Part shown: piece by piece, positions 19,022 through 26,973 of the stretch
Position numbering within the stretch: position 1 is the stretch's first letter
Layout of the letters: the number at the start of each line of letters is the position of its first letter
The notes under the pieces: generated by a model
What the model saw: the letters and a program-made list of their open reading frames with translations, nothing else
Told to the model about the DNA's origin: nothing
Databases searched by the model: none
Assembly (NCBI RefSeq): GCF_900168265.1
Contig: NZ_FVZF01000002.1
Span: 124,001 to 188,000 of the forward strand
Direction of reading: 5' to 3'
Length of the DNA stretch: 64,000 nucleotides
Origin: Salegentibacter salarius
Lineage (GTDB): Bacteria > Bacteroidota > Bacteroidia > Flavobacteriales > Flavobacteriaceae
Position numbers and translations under genes: made by a program

Positions 19022-21282
19022 TAATTTTTATTTGTGGTTACACCCCAGTTTTTATTAGGCGCACTGCCCATCTCAAATACTAACTCACCCCCCGCTAAAA
19101 GTTCTTTATGGGAAATAGATGTCTTGTTGAAATTTTCACCATTTAAAGTAGCGGACTGGATATAGATATTTTCTTCGGAAACATTCTTAGCCACAATTTT
19201 AAAACTCTTCCCATTTTCTAAGTTAATAGTAGAAGTCTCGAATATAGGGCTGCCAATTTCGTATTCAGCTGAAGCTGGGTTAAAAGGATATAAACCCATA
19301 GAACTAAACACATACCAGGCAGACATTTGCCCGGCATCTTCATTACCACTTAACCCGTCTGGTTTAGTACTGTATTGAGTTTTTAGTATCTCACGTACCC
19401 AATATTGTGTTCGCCAGGGCTTCCCGGCTTTATTAAATAAATATGCGATATGGTGGCTGGGCTCGTTACCGTGAGCATATTGCCCAATTAAGCCTGAAAT
19501 ATCTGCTGAAGTATGATCTCCGGTAATCTCTGAACTTTCATTAAATAATTGCTCCAATTTCTTAGTAAAAGGCTCCGCTCCTCCATGAAGTTCAATTAAA
19601 CCCTGCGGCTCGTGCAATACAAACCAGCTGTGTTGCCAGGCATTACCCTCGGTATAATCGGTGTTTACTCTATGCTGTGAATGTTTGGGATCAAATGGTG
19701 TATTCCATTCTCCTTCTGAGGATTTCCCCCTCATAAATCCGGTTTCGGGATCAAAAAGTTCTTTGTAGGCTTTAGCTCTTTCAGAGAAATAGTCATAATC
19801 TTTCTCTTTCCCTAAAGCTTTCGCCATCTGCGCCACACACCAGTCGTTATAAGCATATTCAAGGGTTTTAGTCACCGATTCGTTCCCCAGGTTATAAGGA
19901 ATGTAGCCGTAGTCTTTTAATTCTTTTAAACTTCGCTGGTCTTGCATCATTGTAGTTTTTAAAGCTTCGTAAGCTTTTTCAACATCAAAACCTTCAATTC
20001 CTTTAAAATAGGCTTCCACAATTACAGGAACCGAATGATACCCGGTCATAGTATTGGTTTCGTTTCCGTAAAGCGTCCATACCGGTAAGCTGCCACTTTC
20101 ATCGTAGTAGGCTAACATACTATTTACAATGTCTGAAGTTATTCCAGGATTCGTTATTGTTAGCAGAGGATTCTGTGCTCTAAAGGTATCCCAAAGCGAT
20201 AAAGTTGAATATGCAATACCATCAGTTTTAGCAATGCTATCATTTTGTAATCGAAATTCTCCATTTTTATCACTGAATGTAACCGGCGCTAGTTTTGTAT
20301 GATAAAGTGCTGAATAGAAAATGGTTTTCAAAGAATCTGTAGAAGTTTCTACAACGATATCTGACAATGCCTTTTCCCATGTTTGATTAGATTCTTTCTT
20401 AATTTCATCAAAATCGAAATTCGCATCGCCTTCCAGATTTTCTTTGGCGTTTTTCAGACTTACCGAAGAAAGTGCCACGGCCACCTGAAGCTGCTTGCTT
20501 TCCTTATCAAAATAAAGCTGCGCTGAGGTTTTCTTATTACTTACTTGAGATTTAGAAACAGCTTCTCCGTCTGAGAATAATTCTGATTTTATAATTGGTT
20601 TTGAAAATTTGGCTACAAAAAACACTTTTTGATTATTTGCCCAACCGGTACTGTGACGGTAGCCAGTAATCGTATTTTCATCTTGTATTTTAATAGAAGT
20701 TTCTGTGGGTTCATCCCAGTTTATAGCAAATCCAAGGTCTACTACAACCGATTTCTCTTCACCTTTTCCAAATGTATATTTATGATACGCTGTTCTATTG
20801 GTTGAAGTAAGCTCTACATTAATATTAAAATCTTCCAGGTAGAGTTGGTAATATCCCGGGCTGGCCGATTCATCTATATGAGAATATTTTGAGAGATATG
20901 GAATATCTTTTCTCGCTTCAACCTTTTTTTTAAGATCAATCTTTTTGTTTACCGGCATAAATAAAATATCGGCGAGGTCACCAATTCCTGTTCCCGAGAG
21001 ATGCAAATGACTAAAGCCTGCCACTAAAGAATCCGAATAATGATAGCCGGAACACCAATCCCAACCGCTAGTACCGTTATCTGGGCTTACCTGTACCATT
21101 CCAAATGGTCGGCTCACCCCAGGATAGGTATGCCCGTGACCACCTGTTCCAATAAAAGGATCTACATAAGAAGTTAAACTATCAACTGATTTCTGCGAAT
21201 CAATATCCTTTTCAACTTGTTCTTCACAAGCAGCTAATGTTAACAATAAAACAAGTAAGAGGACGGGGTATCTTTTAAACAT
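19021..21282 (-). CDS. GH92 family alpha-mannosidase lipoprotein (copy d)
   Basis: A GH92 enzyme, 753 residues from the chosen start. The frame is open to an earlier ATG at 21333. The ATG at 21282 is preferred because it follows a purine-rich AAGAAAGAAA stretch and begins a compact lipoprotein signal (MFKRYPVLLL…LAAC). From the longer start, the acid motif HGNEPSHH places Glu at residue 624 (573 from the chosen start). SLWDTFRAQNP and GNEDAGQMSAWY are also intact. As a lipoprotein it may sit on the outer membrane, unlike copies a-c. It is the first gene of the long operon and faces the kinase gene divergently. Confidence 0.95.
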   Translation of the reverse strand: MFKRYPVLLLVLLLTLAACEEQVEKDIDSQKSVDSLTSYVDPFIGTGGHGHTYPGVSRPFGMVQVSPDNGTSGWDWCSGYHYSDSLVAGFSHLHLSGTGIGDLADILFMPVNKKIDLKKKVEARKDIPYLSKYSHIDESASPGYYQLYLEDFNINVELTSTNRTAYHKYTFGKGEEKSVVVDLGFAINWDEPTETSIKIQDENTITGYRHSTGWANNQKVFFVAKFSKPIIKSELFSDGEAVSKSQVSNKKTSAQLYFDKESKQLQVAVALSSVSLKNAKENLEGDANFDFDEIKKESNQTWEKALSDIVVETSTDSLKTIFYSALYHTKLAPVTFSDKNGEFRLQNDSIAKTDGIAYSTLSLWDTFRAQNPLLTITNPGITSDIVNSMLAYYDESGSLPVWTLYGNETNTMTGYHSVPVIVEAYFKGIEGFDVEKAYEALKTTMMQDQRSLKELKDYGYIPYNLGNESVTKTLEYAYNDWCVAQMAKALGKEKDYDYFSERAKAYKELFDPETGFMRGKSSEGEWNTPFDPKHSQHRVNTDYTEGNAWQHSWFVLHEPQGLIELHGGAEPFTKKLEQLFNESSEITGDHTSADISGLIGQYAHGNEPSHHIAYLFNKAGKPWRTQYWVREILKTQYSTKPDGLSGNEDAGQMSAWYVFSSMGLYPFNPASAEYEIGSPIFETSTINLENGKSFKIVAKNVSEENIYIQSATLNGENFNKTSISHKELLAGGELVFEMGSAPNKNWGVTTNKN

Positions 21283-21425
21283 TTTCTTTCTTAGGTTATG
21301 GCGCATTAAAAATAATACGGGTAGATATTTCATAAATATTTATATATTCATCAACGAAAAAAATAATATTAGACCAACAACAAGTAAGAAAAGCCGAATA
21401 GCTAAAATCCATCTTTTTCCATTCC
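21283..21425. promoter_or_regulatory. Divergent control region between glycosidase operon and kinase gene
   Basis: This 143-nt AT-rich spacer separates the first operon gene (minus) from the LytS-type kinase (plus), so it should hold promoters for both. I found no clear TAnnTTTG box on either strand. An AAAACGTTTT palindrome at 21437-21446 lies just inside the kinase coding start and shares its core with the site upstream of SusC. Confidence 0.4.
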
Positions 21426-22529
21426 ATGTCACTACGAAAACGTTTTAAAAGAAGCTTTTTTTTAAATGAAAGATGGGGTTATCAAATCTCCACTTTGCAT
21501 CATATAATTTTCTGGTCTGTCTACTTTATTTTTAATGCACTTAGATGGGGAAGTTATTATGGCGATTACCTCTATTCGCTTAAAGCAAACTTGCTGGGTT
21601 TTCCTATCCACATGGCGTTATGTTATTTCACTATTTACCTGCTTATTCCTAAGTTTATTTACACCAGAAAGTTCTTTTGGTTTATCGCTATTTTAATATT
21701 TTCAATCTTTTTGATGGTGTTTCTCAAGTTTGAACTCACCTATCTTCTTATAAGCAACAATGTTTGGCCAGAGGGCCCTGAAGAAACATCTACTTTCAGT
21801 TTTAATTATGTACTGGTTATGATGCTGGGCGAGTTGTATGTAATCTCTTTTGTTACTGCAATAAAGATTACGATAGACTGGATGAGTGAAAACAAAAGAG
21901 CGGCTAAACTTGAGAAAACTCAGCTTGAAACCGAATTAAGGTTTTTACGATCACAAATCTCACCGCATTTCTTTTTTAATACCTTAAATAATATTTATTC
22001 GCTTAGTCTTAGCAAATCGAATAAAACTCCTGAAACGATTTTAAAACTTTCAGAATTAATGCGGTATTTGCTTTATGAGACAAAACCGAATCTTCAATGT
22101 CTGAAAAAAGAGATTAACTGCATTAAAAATTACCTGGACCTGGAAAGAATCAGGTATGGCGAGAAGTTAAGTATACAGCTAAAAGTGGAAGGAAACACAG
22201 AAAATAAGAAGTTACCGCCAATGCTTCTTATTCCATTTATTGAAAATGCTTTTAAACACGGAGCGAACAGAAGTACTAAAGAAGTTGTTATCAAAATAGA
22301 ATTGATCATTAAAGATGATATTTTGTACTTTAGAACCTGCAATAGCCTTCCAGACGAGGAAGAAATTAAAACTTACCATTCTCAAAATATTGAGGAACAA
22401 CCGGGAGGTATAGGGATCTTAAATGTAAAAAAACGTCTCAATCTTGGGTATAACAGAGAGAATTACGACTTAAAAATCACTAAAGAAGAAACCGAGTTTT
22501 TGGTTGACCTAAAGTTAAAATTGAAATGA
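21426..22529 (+). CDS. LytS-type membrane sensor histidine kinase
   Basis: A 367-residue sensor kinase of the His_kinase (PF06580) type. Residues ~25-155 contain four hydrophobic segments and no large periplasmic domain. A short coiled linker follows, then LRSQISPHFFFNTLNNIYSL with the phosphoacceptor His181, the N-box LIPFIENAFKHG and the glycine-rich GGIGILNVKKRL. It signals to the LytTR regulator encoded next, with which it overlaps by 4 nt (ATGA). Its position divergent from the glycosidase operon suggests control of that locus. What it senses is unknown; the lack of an extracytoplasmic domain argues against direct periplasmic glycan binding. Confidence 0.93.
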   Translation: MSLRKRFKRSFFLNERWGYQISTLHHIIFWSVYFIFNALRWGSYYGDYLYSLKANLLGFPIHMALCYFTIYLLIPKFIYTRKFFWFIAILIFSIFLMVFLKFELTYLLISNNVWPEGPEETSTFSFNYVLVMMLGELYVISFVTAIKITIDWMSENKRAAKLEKTQLETELRFLRSQISPHFFFNTLNNIYSLSLSKSNKTPETILKLSELMRYLLYETKPNLQCLKKEINCIKNYLDLERIRYGEKLSIQLKVEGNTENKKLPPMLLIPFIENAFKHGANRSTKEVVIKIELIIKDDILYFRTCNSLPDEEEIKTYHSQNIEEQPGGIGILNVKKRLNLGYNRENYDLKITKEETEFLVDLKLKLK

Positions 22530-23227
22530 TGCTGAAATGTGTAATTATAGATGATGAGCCTTTAGCGGTGGATGTAATTAAAAACTATATCTCCCAAATT
22601 AAAGGCCTGGAAATAATAGCAAGCTTTAATAGCGCTTTAGACAGCCTGGAATTTCTGCAGGAAAATGAGGTAGACCTTATGTTTTTAGACATAAACATGC
22701 CTGTTTTAGACGGCTACAGTTTCCTAAAAAGTTTAAGCAATAAGCCCCAGGTAATAATCACCACGGCGCACGAAGAATACGCCGTTAAAGGTTATGAACT
22801 TGAAATTCTGGATTATCTTGTAAAACCAATCCCGTTTCCCCGGTTTCTAAAAGCAGTAAATAAGGCGATAAAGAATTGCGAAGAAAATAAAGGCGAAAAC
22901 GATGACTGGAAAGGCAAACATCTTTTTTTAAAAATCAACAAAAAAAAGATGAAAAAGGTTTACTTAAATGACATTCTGTTAGTGGAAAGTTTAAAAGATT
23001 ATATCAAGGTAATTACGCCTAACAAGAATTATATTATTCATCAAACCTTAAGCAGTTTTACCGAAAGTTTGCCCTCCAATAGATTTATAAGGATACATAG
23101 ATCGTATACTGTTTCTCTCGATAAAATTGAAGCCTTAGAAGGCAACAGCCTGGAAATTAACGGTAAAAGATATGTTATTGGCCGTAGTTATCTATCACAA
23201 GTAAAAGATATTATCCTGGAAGACTAG
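22526..23227 (+). CDS. LytTR-family response regulator
   Basis: A 233-residue response regulator. Residues 1-120 are a receiver domain with acidic pair Asp9-Asp10 and phosphoacceptor Asp55 in LMFLDINMPVLDG. Residues ~135-230 are a LytTR DNA-binding domain (KVYLNDILLVESLKDYIKV, FIRIHRSYTVSLDKIEA). It starts inside the kinase stop codon, so the two are a translationally coupled two-component system. LytTR regulators bind direct repeats; none was identified with confidence in the divergent region. It converges with the AraC-type gene, and their stop codons overlap in a CTAG. Confidence 0.94.
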   Translation: MMLKCVIIDDEPLAVDVIKNYISQIKGLEIIASFNSALDSLEFLQENEVDLMFLDINMPVLDGYSFLKSLSNKPQVIITTAHEEYAVKGYELEILDYLVKPIPFPRFLKAVNKAIKNCEENKGENDDWKGKHLFLKINKKKMKKVYLNDILLVESLKDYIKVITPNKNYIIHQTLSSFTESLPSNRFIRIHRSYTVSLDKIEALEGNSLEINGKRYVIGRSYLSQVKDIILED

Positions 23228-24246
23228 TCGTCTTGCATTTTTCGTGTTTTCAGGAAATACTTAGGATTTACACCATATTTCTCTTTAAAGATCTTCGAGA
23301 AATAACTACGGTTATTCAAACCGATTGAAGTAACAATTTCAGAAATATTCTTTTCGGTGGTCATTAGCATTTCTTTGGCTGCCTCCAGCTTTTTATGCTG
23401 CATATATTTATTCACGGTAAGATCATAAACATATTTAAAGCCTTCCTGGAGTTTGTTCACATTAGTCCCTGCCTCTTTAGCCAGGGCTTCTACCGTTAAA
23501 TTACTTCCCAAATCGCCCTGAATGCGTTTTACTACATAATCTACTTTTTCAATATCTGACTGTCTTAAAATCTGCGGAAGTTTATCTCCAGATTCATCGT
23601 CTTCATATTGCGAAATTTGTATCACCAGCATTTGAAAAGCTTTCGCCTCCAGGTATAATGAACGTAAGAATCCCGAAAAATCCTTGGTATTAATCTCGTT
23701 CATAATATCAGCAGCTTTAATACTATAATTCCCCTGGTAGAAAAATTGTTTCTCTGATACTGCATCCTGAAACAACTCTTTTAAAGTTGGATCAAGATCT
23801 TTAAAGTCATAGTTCCTGCGATGTGCAAAAACCGATCTAATTATTTCCAAACTAGAAACGTGTGTCGCTTCATTAGCTTTAAAGTAAAGCACGTGGCCAT
23901 TATAACCACTACTGGAAACAATAATGTTTTGGTAAGCTTTTATATCATTAACCTTTTCGGTATCCTGAAATGAGTGACCGGCAGTCCCGGTTGAGCAAAA
24001 TATGAATTTTAGCGGATGCACCGTATTAAGTGCAAAACATATCTTTACATCTTCATAAAACTTACAGTTGTAAGTAATAAACCCCATGCCAGAATCAAAA
24101 CTGATTCCTCTAATATATCCTTCCCCTATATGTTCTGGCAGCTGTATAGTATGCTCTCCACTCCCATTTTGAATTGGGGCATCCAGACTTTCAGAAATAT
24201 CTTGAATGATTTCCTCTACCGGTAAAGTTTTTACATCTATCCTCAT
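23224..24246 (-). CDS. AraC-family transcriptional regulator
   Basis: A 340-residue protein with a C-terminal AraC/XylS double helix-turn-helix at ~240-335 (NLTVEALAKEAGTNVNKLQEGFK; ISEIVTSIGLNNRSYFSKIFKEKYGVNP). The N-terminal ~220 residues have no recognised effector domain but are compact and cupin-like in length. It lies beside the two-component genes and close to the glycan locus. It may regulate the locus or an unrelated target; sequence alone does not decide. The 359-nt stretch upstream is non-coding and should hold its promoter. Confidence 0.9.
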   Translation of the reverse strand: MRIDVKTLPVEEIIQDISESLDAPIQNGSGEHTIQLPEHIGEGYIRGISFDSGMGFITYNCKFYEDVKICFALNTVHPLKFIFCSTGTAGHSFQDTEKVNDIKAYQNIIVSSSGYNGHVLYFKANEATHVSSLEIIRSVFAHRRNYDFKDLDPTLKELFQDAVSEKQFFYQGNYSIKAADIMNEINTKDFSGFLRSLYLEAKAFQMLVIQISQYEDDESGDKLPQILRQSDIEKVDYVVKRIQGDLGSNLTVEALAKEAGTNVNKLQEGFKYVYDLTVNKYMQHKKLEAAKEMLMTTEKNISEIVTSIGLNNRSYFSKIFKEKYGVNPKYFLKTRKMQDD

Positions 24247-24605
24247 AAACCTAATTCTTAGGGAAGCCCCTGTAAATCAATTTCTTATTTCCTAAAATTA
24301 CTGTTAATTCATTCATTATTAGCAGAACTAACGTTTAATAGTTCAGTGTAAAGATAAAACACTTAGCATACATACAATTAAAAGTCATTATCATTTTCAT
24401 TTTAGACCGAGGCTTGATGGGGATATAGCAAATTTTTAGCAGGTAATTATTTTAGGATTAAAATACGCAATTGTAACCAAATGCAAATTATAAACATTAA
24501 CTTTTATTCGAATAGCGGCAAGTAAAACAAATTAAGAATCAGACATTTACATCTTAATAACCATGCCCTCGCCTACACGGGTTAGGTCCTAAACACCAAC
24601 CAACT
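24247..24605. other. 359-nt intergenic region upstream of AraC-type gene and small ORF
   Basis: No gene-sized ORF was found here. The region is AT-rich except for a GC-richer segment at about 24563-24600 (CCATGCCCTCGCCTACACGG followed by GTTAGG), immediately 5' of the 33-residue ORF. That segment may be a structured leader. No TAnnTTTG box stands out. Confidence 0.4.
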
Positions 24606-24707
24606 ATGGATCTTATTTATATATTTTTGGGCTTAGAAATTCTGGCTATTCTTGCAGTTTCTATATTTTTTGTAAAGAAAATTATCAAAACGCTTAGAAG
24701 AAAGTAG
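24606..24707 (+). CDS. Small single-pass membrane protein, 33 residues
   Basis: This short ORF starts MDLIYIFLGLEILAILAVSI and ends KTLRRK. One hydrophobic helix spans about residues 3-23 and a strongly basic tail (six Lys plus two Arg in the last ten residues) follows, which predicts a cytoplasmic C-terminus. The start is preceded by a GC-richer leader unlike the AT-rich surroundings. I do not recognise a family. It is plausible because its composition is exactly that of a small membrane protein and no competing frame exists. It stands alone, about 160 nt before the next gene on the same strand. Confidence 0.45.
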   Translation: MDLIYIFLGLEILAILAVSIFFVKKIIKTLRRK

Positions 24708-24827
24708 TTTCTATTTCCACCATTTTTACCATTCTCTCTTCAAGAAATTTTCAGCTTTTAGAATTCTCAAAGCGAAATTTAATACCTGCCATTTCCCTTA
24801 AAATTGATTGGCTGCGTAAGTATTAAT

Positions 24828-24850
24828 AGATATTTTAGACCAAAATATCT
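24828..24850. promoter_or_regulatory. Perfect inverted repeat upstream of the peroxidase-like gene
   Basis: AGATATTTT (24828-24836) and AAAATATCT (24842-24850) form perfect 9-bp arms around a 5-nt spacer. The repeat ends 18 nt before the ATG at 24869, a position suited to a repressor operator. The arms are AT-rich, so chance is not excluded, and no cognate regulator is adjacent. Confidence 0.35.
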
Positions 24851-24868
24851 AAAAACCTATTAACTGCT

Positions 24869-25204
24869 ATGGCGAAGACCTATTACAATCCCGATGATCT
24901 AAGAAAATTTGGTAAAATAACCGAGTGGAGCGAAGACTTAGGAAATAAATTTTTTGATTATTACGGAAAAGTTTTTGAAGAAGGAGCACTTTCCGCCAGG
25001 GAAAAATCACTGATAGCTCTTGCCGTTTCTCACGTGATAAAATGTCCATACTGCATTGATGCCTATACTAAAGACGGCTTGCAAAGAGGAATCACCAAAG
25101 AAGAAATGATGGAAGCCGTACACGCCGGTGCCGCTATTGAAAGTGGAGCTACCCTTGTACACGGCGTACAGATGATGAATAAATATGATAAGTTAAGCAT
25201 GTAA
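24869..25204 (+). CDS. Carboxymuconolactone decarboxylase-like peroxidase of the arsenosugar gene neighbourhood
   Basis: A 111-residue AhpD-like alpha-helical protein. The motif KCPYCIDAYT carries the redox pair Cys59/Cys62, with downstream helices HAGAAIESGATLVHG typical of the CMD family. Proteins of this type are repeatedly found next to ArsS-like radical SAM enzymes and are named as arsenosugar-biosynthesis-associated peroxidase-like proteins. Here the radical SAM gene starts 65 nt downstream on the same strand. The chemistry it performs in that pathway is not established; peroxide or arsenical redox handling is a guess. Confidence 0.85.
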   Translation: MAKTYYNPDDLRKFGKITEWSEDLGNKFFDYYGKVFEEGALSAREKSLIALAVSHVIKCPYCIDAYTKDGLQRGITKEEMMEAVHAGAAIESGATLVHGVQMMNKYDKLSM

Positions 25205-25269
25205 GCCCTTATCTTACCGCTTAATCTCATAAATTATTTTCTTCAAATAGCACAAAATGTAATTTTTGC

Positions 25270-26328
25270 ATGGCTTTACTCAAATCCTTATCGGCTAGAA
25301 AAAACGATCTTTCTAAACCAGAGAACCAGCTTGCCTTTTTAAGCAACGGAATTTTTAAAGAAGGAGAACTACCCTTTTTTAAAGATAAAATTGCCAAAAC
25401 CGGCAATTATCCTTTAAAACCTAGAAAACTGGAAATCCTTCAGCTTAACCTGGGTTATATGTGCAACCAGGTTTGCTCGCATTGTCACGTAGATGCAGGC
25501 CCCGATCGGAAGGAAATTATGACCAAAGAAACCATGGAGCAATGCCTGGAGGTTATTAAAACCACTAAAGCCCATACCTTAGATCTTACCGGCGGTGCTC
25601 CGGAAATGAACCCCAATTTTAGATGGTTTGTAGAAGAAGCTTCAAAAGCAGGGATCAAAGATTTTATTGTTCGGTCTAACCTTACTATAATTCTGGCGAA
25701 CAAAAAATACCATGACTTACCAGAATTCTTCAAAAAATATAATGTTCACGTAGTTTCCTCACTTCCCTTTTATAAAAAGGAAAAAACAGATAAACAGCGT
25801 GGGAGCGGTGTTTTTGATAAATCTATCAAAGCCCTGCAAATGCTTAACGCTGTGGGCTACGCACAGCCAGAAACAGATTTAAAACTAGACCTGGTTTATA
25901 ATCCTGCCGGCGCCTTTCTACCTACTAATCAGCAAGCATTGGAACAGGATTTTAAAACCGCACTTAAAGAAGATTTCAATATAGATTTTGATAATCTTTT
26001 TGCCATCACTAACCTTCCTATAAGCAGGTTTCTAGAATTTTTAATTGCTTCAGAGAATTATGAAGATTATATGTATGCGCTAGTAGAAGCCTACAATTCT
26101 GCCGCGGTAGAAAGTGTTATGTGCACCAATACCATTTCGGTAAGTTGGGATGGCTGGTTATACGATTGCGATTTTAATCAGATGTTAGAATTAAAAGTAG
26201 ACAGCAAAGTGCAGCATATTAGCGATTACAACGAAGATTTGCTCAATAACCGGGAAATAAGAATTTCACAACATTGTTACGGCTGTACTGCAGGCGCTGG
26301 AAGTAGCTGCCAGGGAACAGTCGCATAA
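25270..26328 (+). CDS. arsS: ArsS-like radical SAM enzyme (arsenosugar biosynthesis type)
   Basis: A 352-residue radical SAM protein. The iron-sulfur motif CNQVCSHC gives CxxxCxxC at Cys65, Cys69 and Cys72, and LDLTGGAPEMNP is the SAM-binding GGE-like segment. The C-terminus is Cys-rich (CYGCTAGAGSSCQG), as expected of the rSAM/Cys-rich family now linked to arsenosugar synthesis. In that pathway ArsS transfers the 5'-deoxyadenosyl group to dimethylated arsenic. The upstream CxxC protein and downstream TIGR04282-type transferase match the known neighbourhood, but no ArsM methyltransferase gene is present in the window. Function is therefore assigned by family and context. Confidence 0.85.
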   Translation: MALLKSLSARKNDLSKPENQLAFLSNGIFKEGELPFFKDKIAKTGNYPLKPRKLEILQLNLGYMCNQVCSHCHVDAGPDRKEIMTKETMEQCLEVIKTTKAHTLDLTGGAPEMNPNFRWFVEEASKAGIKDFIVRSNLTIILANKKYHDLPEFFKKYNVHVVSSLPFYKKEKTDKQRGSGVFDKSIKALQMLNAVGYAQPETDLKLDLVYNPAGAFLPTNQQALEQDFKTALKEDFNIDFDNLFAITNLPISRFLEFLIASENYEDYMYALVEAYNSAAVESVMCTNTISVSWDGWLYDCDFNQMLELKVDSKVQHISDYNEDLLNNREIRISQHCYGCTAGAGSSCQGTVA

Positions 26329-26352
26329 TTTTCACTTCTTAAATTTTAAACT

Positions 26353-26970
26353 TTGAGCCTTAAACCTACCGAAGCTTTATTAATTATCTTTACCAGGAAT
26401 CCAGAACTGGGAAAAGTAAAAACCAGGCTTGCCAAAGATGTTGGCGATATAACTGCTTTTAAAATTTATAATTTCTTACTGGAGCATACTGTTTCGGTTA
26501 CTAGAAATCTTGCGGTTAGCAAAGAAGTATATTATTCTGAAACAATTCCCCAAAACGATATTTGGAAATCGAAGGCTTATGATAAAAAACTTCAGCAGGG
26601 AGAAGGTCTGGGAGAAAGAATGAAAAATGCGTTTCAAGAAGGTTTTAATAATGGTTACAAAAATATTATAATTATTGGTAGCGATCTTTACGATTTACAG
26701 CGGGAAGATCTGGAAAAAGCCTTTCAATTACTTCAGGAAAAAGATGCGGTAATTGGCCCGGCTACAGATGGCGGCTATTATTTATTGGGAATGAATCAAT
26801 TGTTTCCAGAAGTATTTGAGGAAAAAAAATGGGGAACCTCATCGGTTTTGGAGGATACTTTAAAGGATTTAAAAGGAAAAAATATCGGTTTGCTTGAAGC
26901 CAGGAACGATGTAGATTATTATTCAGATATTAAAGATCATAAAGATTTTCAGCAATTTTTCAAAAATTAA
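26353..26970 (+). CDS. TIGR04282/DUF2064-type glycosyltransferase of the arsenosugar neighbourhood
   Basis: A 205-residue GT-A-fold protein of the DUF2064 type. The opening IIFTRNPELGKVKTRLAK resembles the nucleotide-sugar binding loop of nucleotidyl- and glycosyltransferases. IIIGSDLYDL and IGPATDGGYYLLGM carry the acidic residues expected for metal and substrate binding. This family is linked to radical SAM/arsenosugar clusters. No ATG fits the N-terminus: the best start is TTG at 26353, 24 nt after the radical SAM stop, because the first in-frame ATG is near residue 95. The nucleoside phosphorylase gene follows after 3 nt. The acceptor is unknown. Confidence 0.85.
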   Translation: MSLKPTEALLIIFTRNPELGKVKTRLAKDVGDITAFKIYNFLLEHTVSVTRNLAVSKEVYYSETIPQNDIWKSKAYDKKLQQGEGLGERMKNAFQEGFNNGYKNIIIIGSDLYDLQREDLEKAFQLLQEKDAVIGPATDGGYYLLGMNQLFPEVFEEKKWGTSSVLEDTLKDLKGKNIGLLEARNDVDYYSDIKDHKDFQQFFKN

Positions 26971-26973
26971 AAA

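Noticed and set aside
21434..21446. AAAACGTTTT at the kinase start as a confirmed operator
   Set aside because: It lies within the coding sequence and AT-rich short palindromes are expected by chance, so it is mentioned only as a low-interest coincidence.
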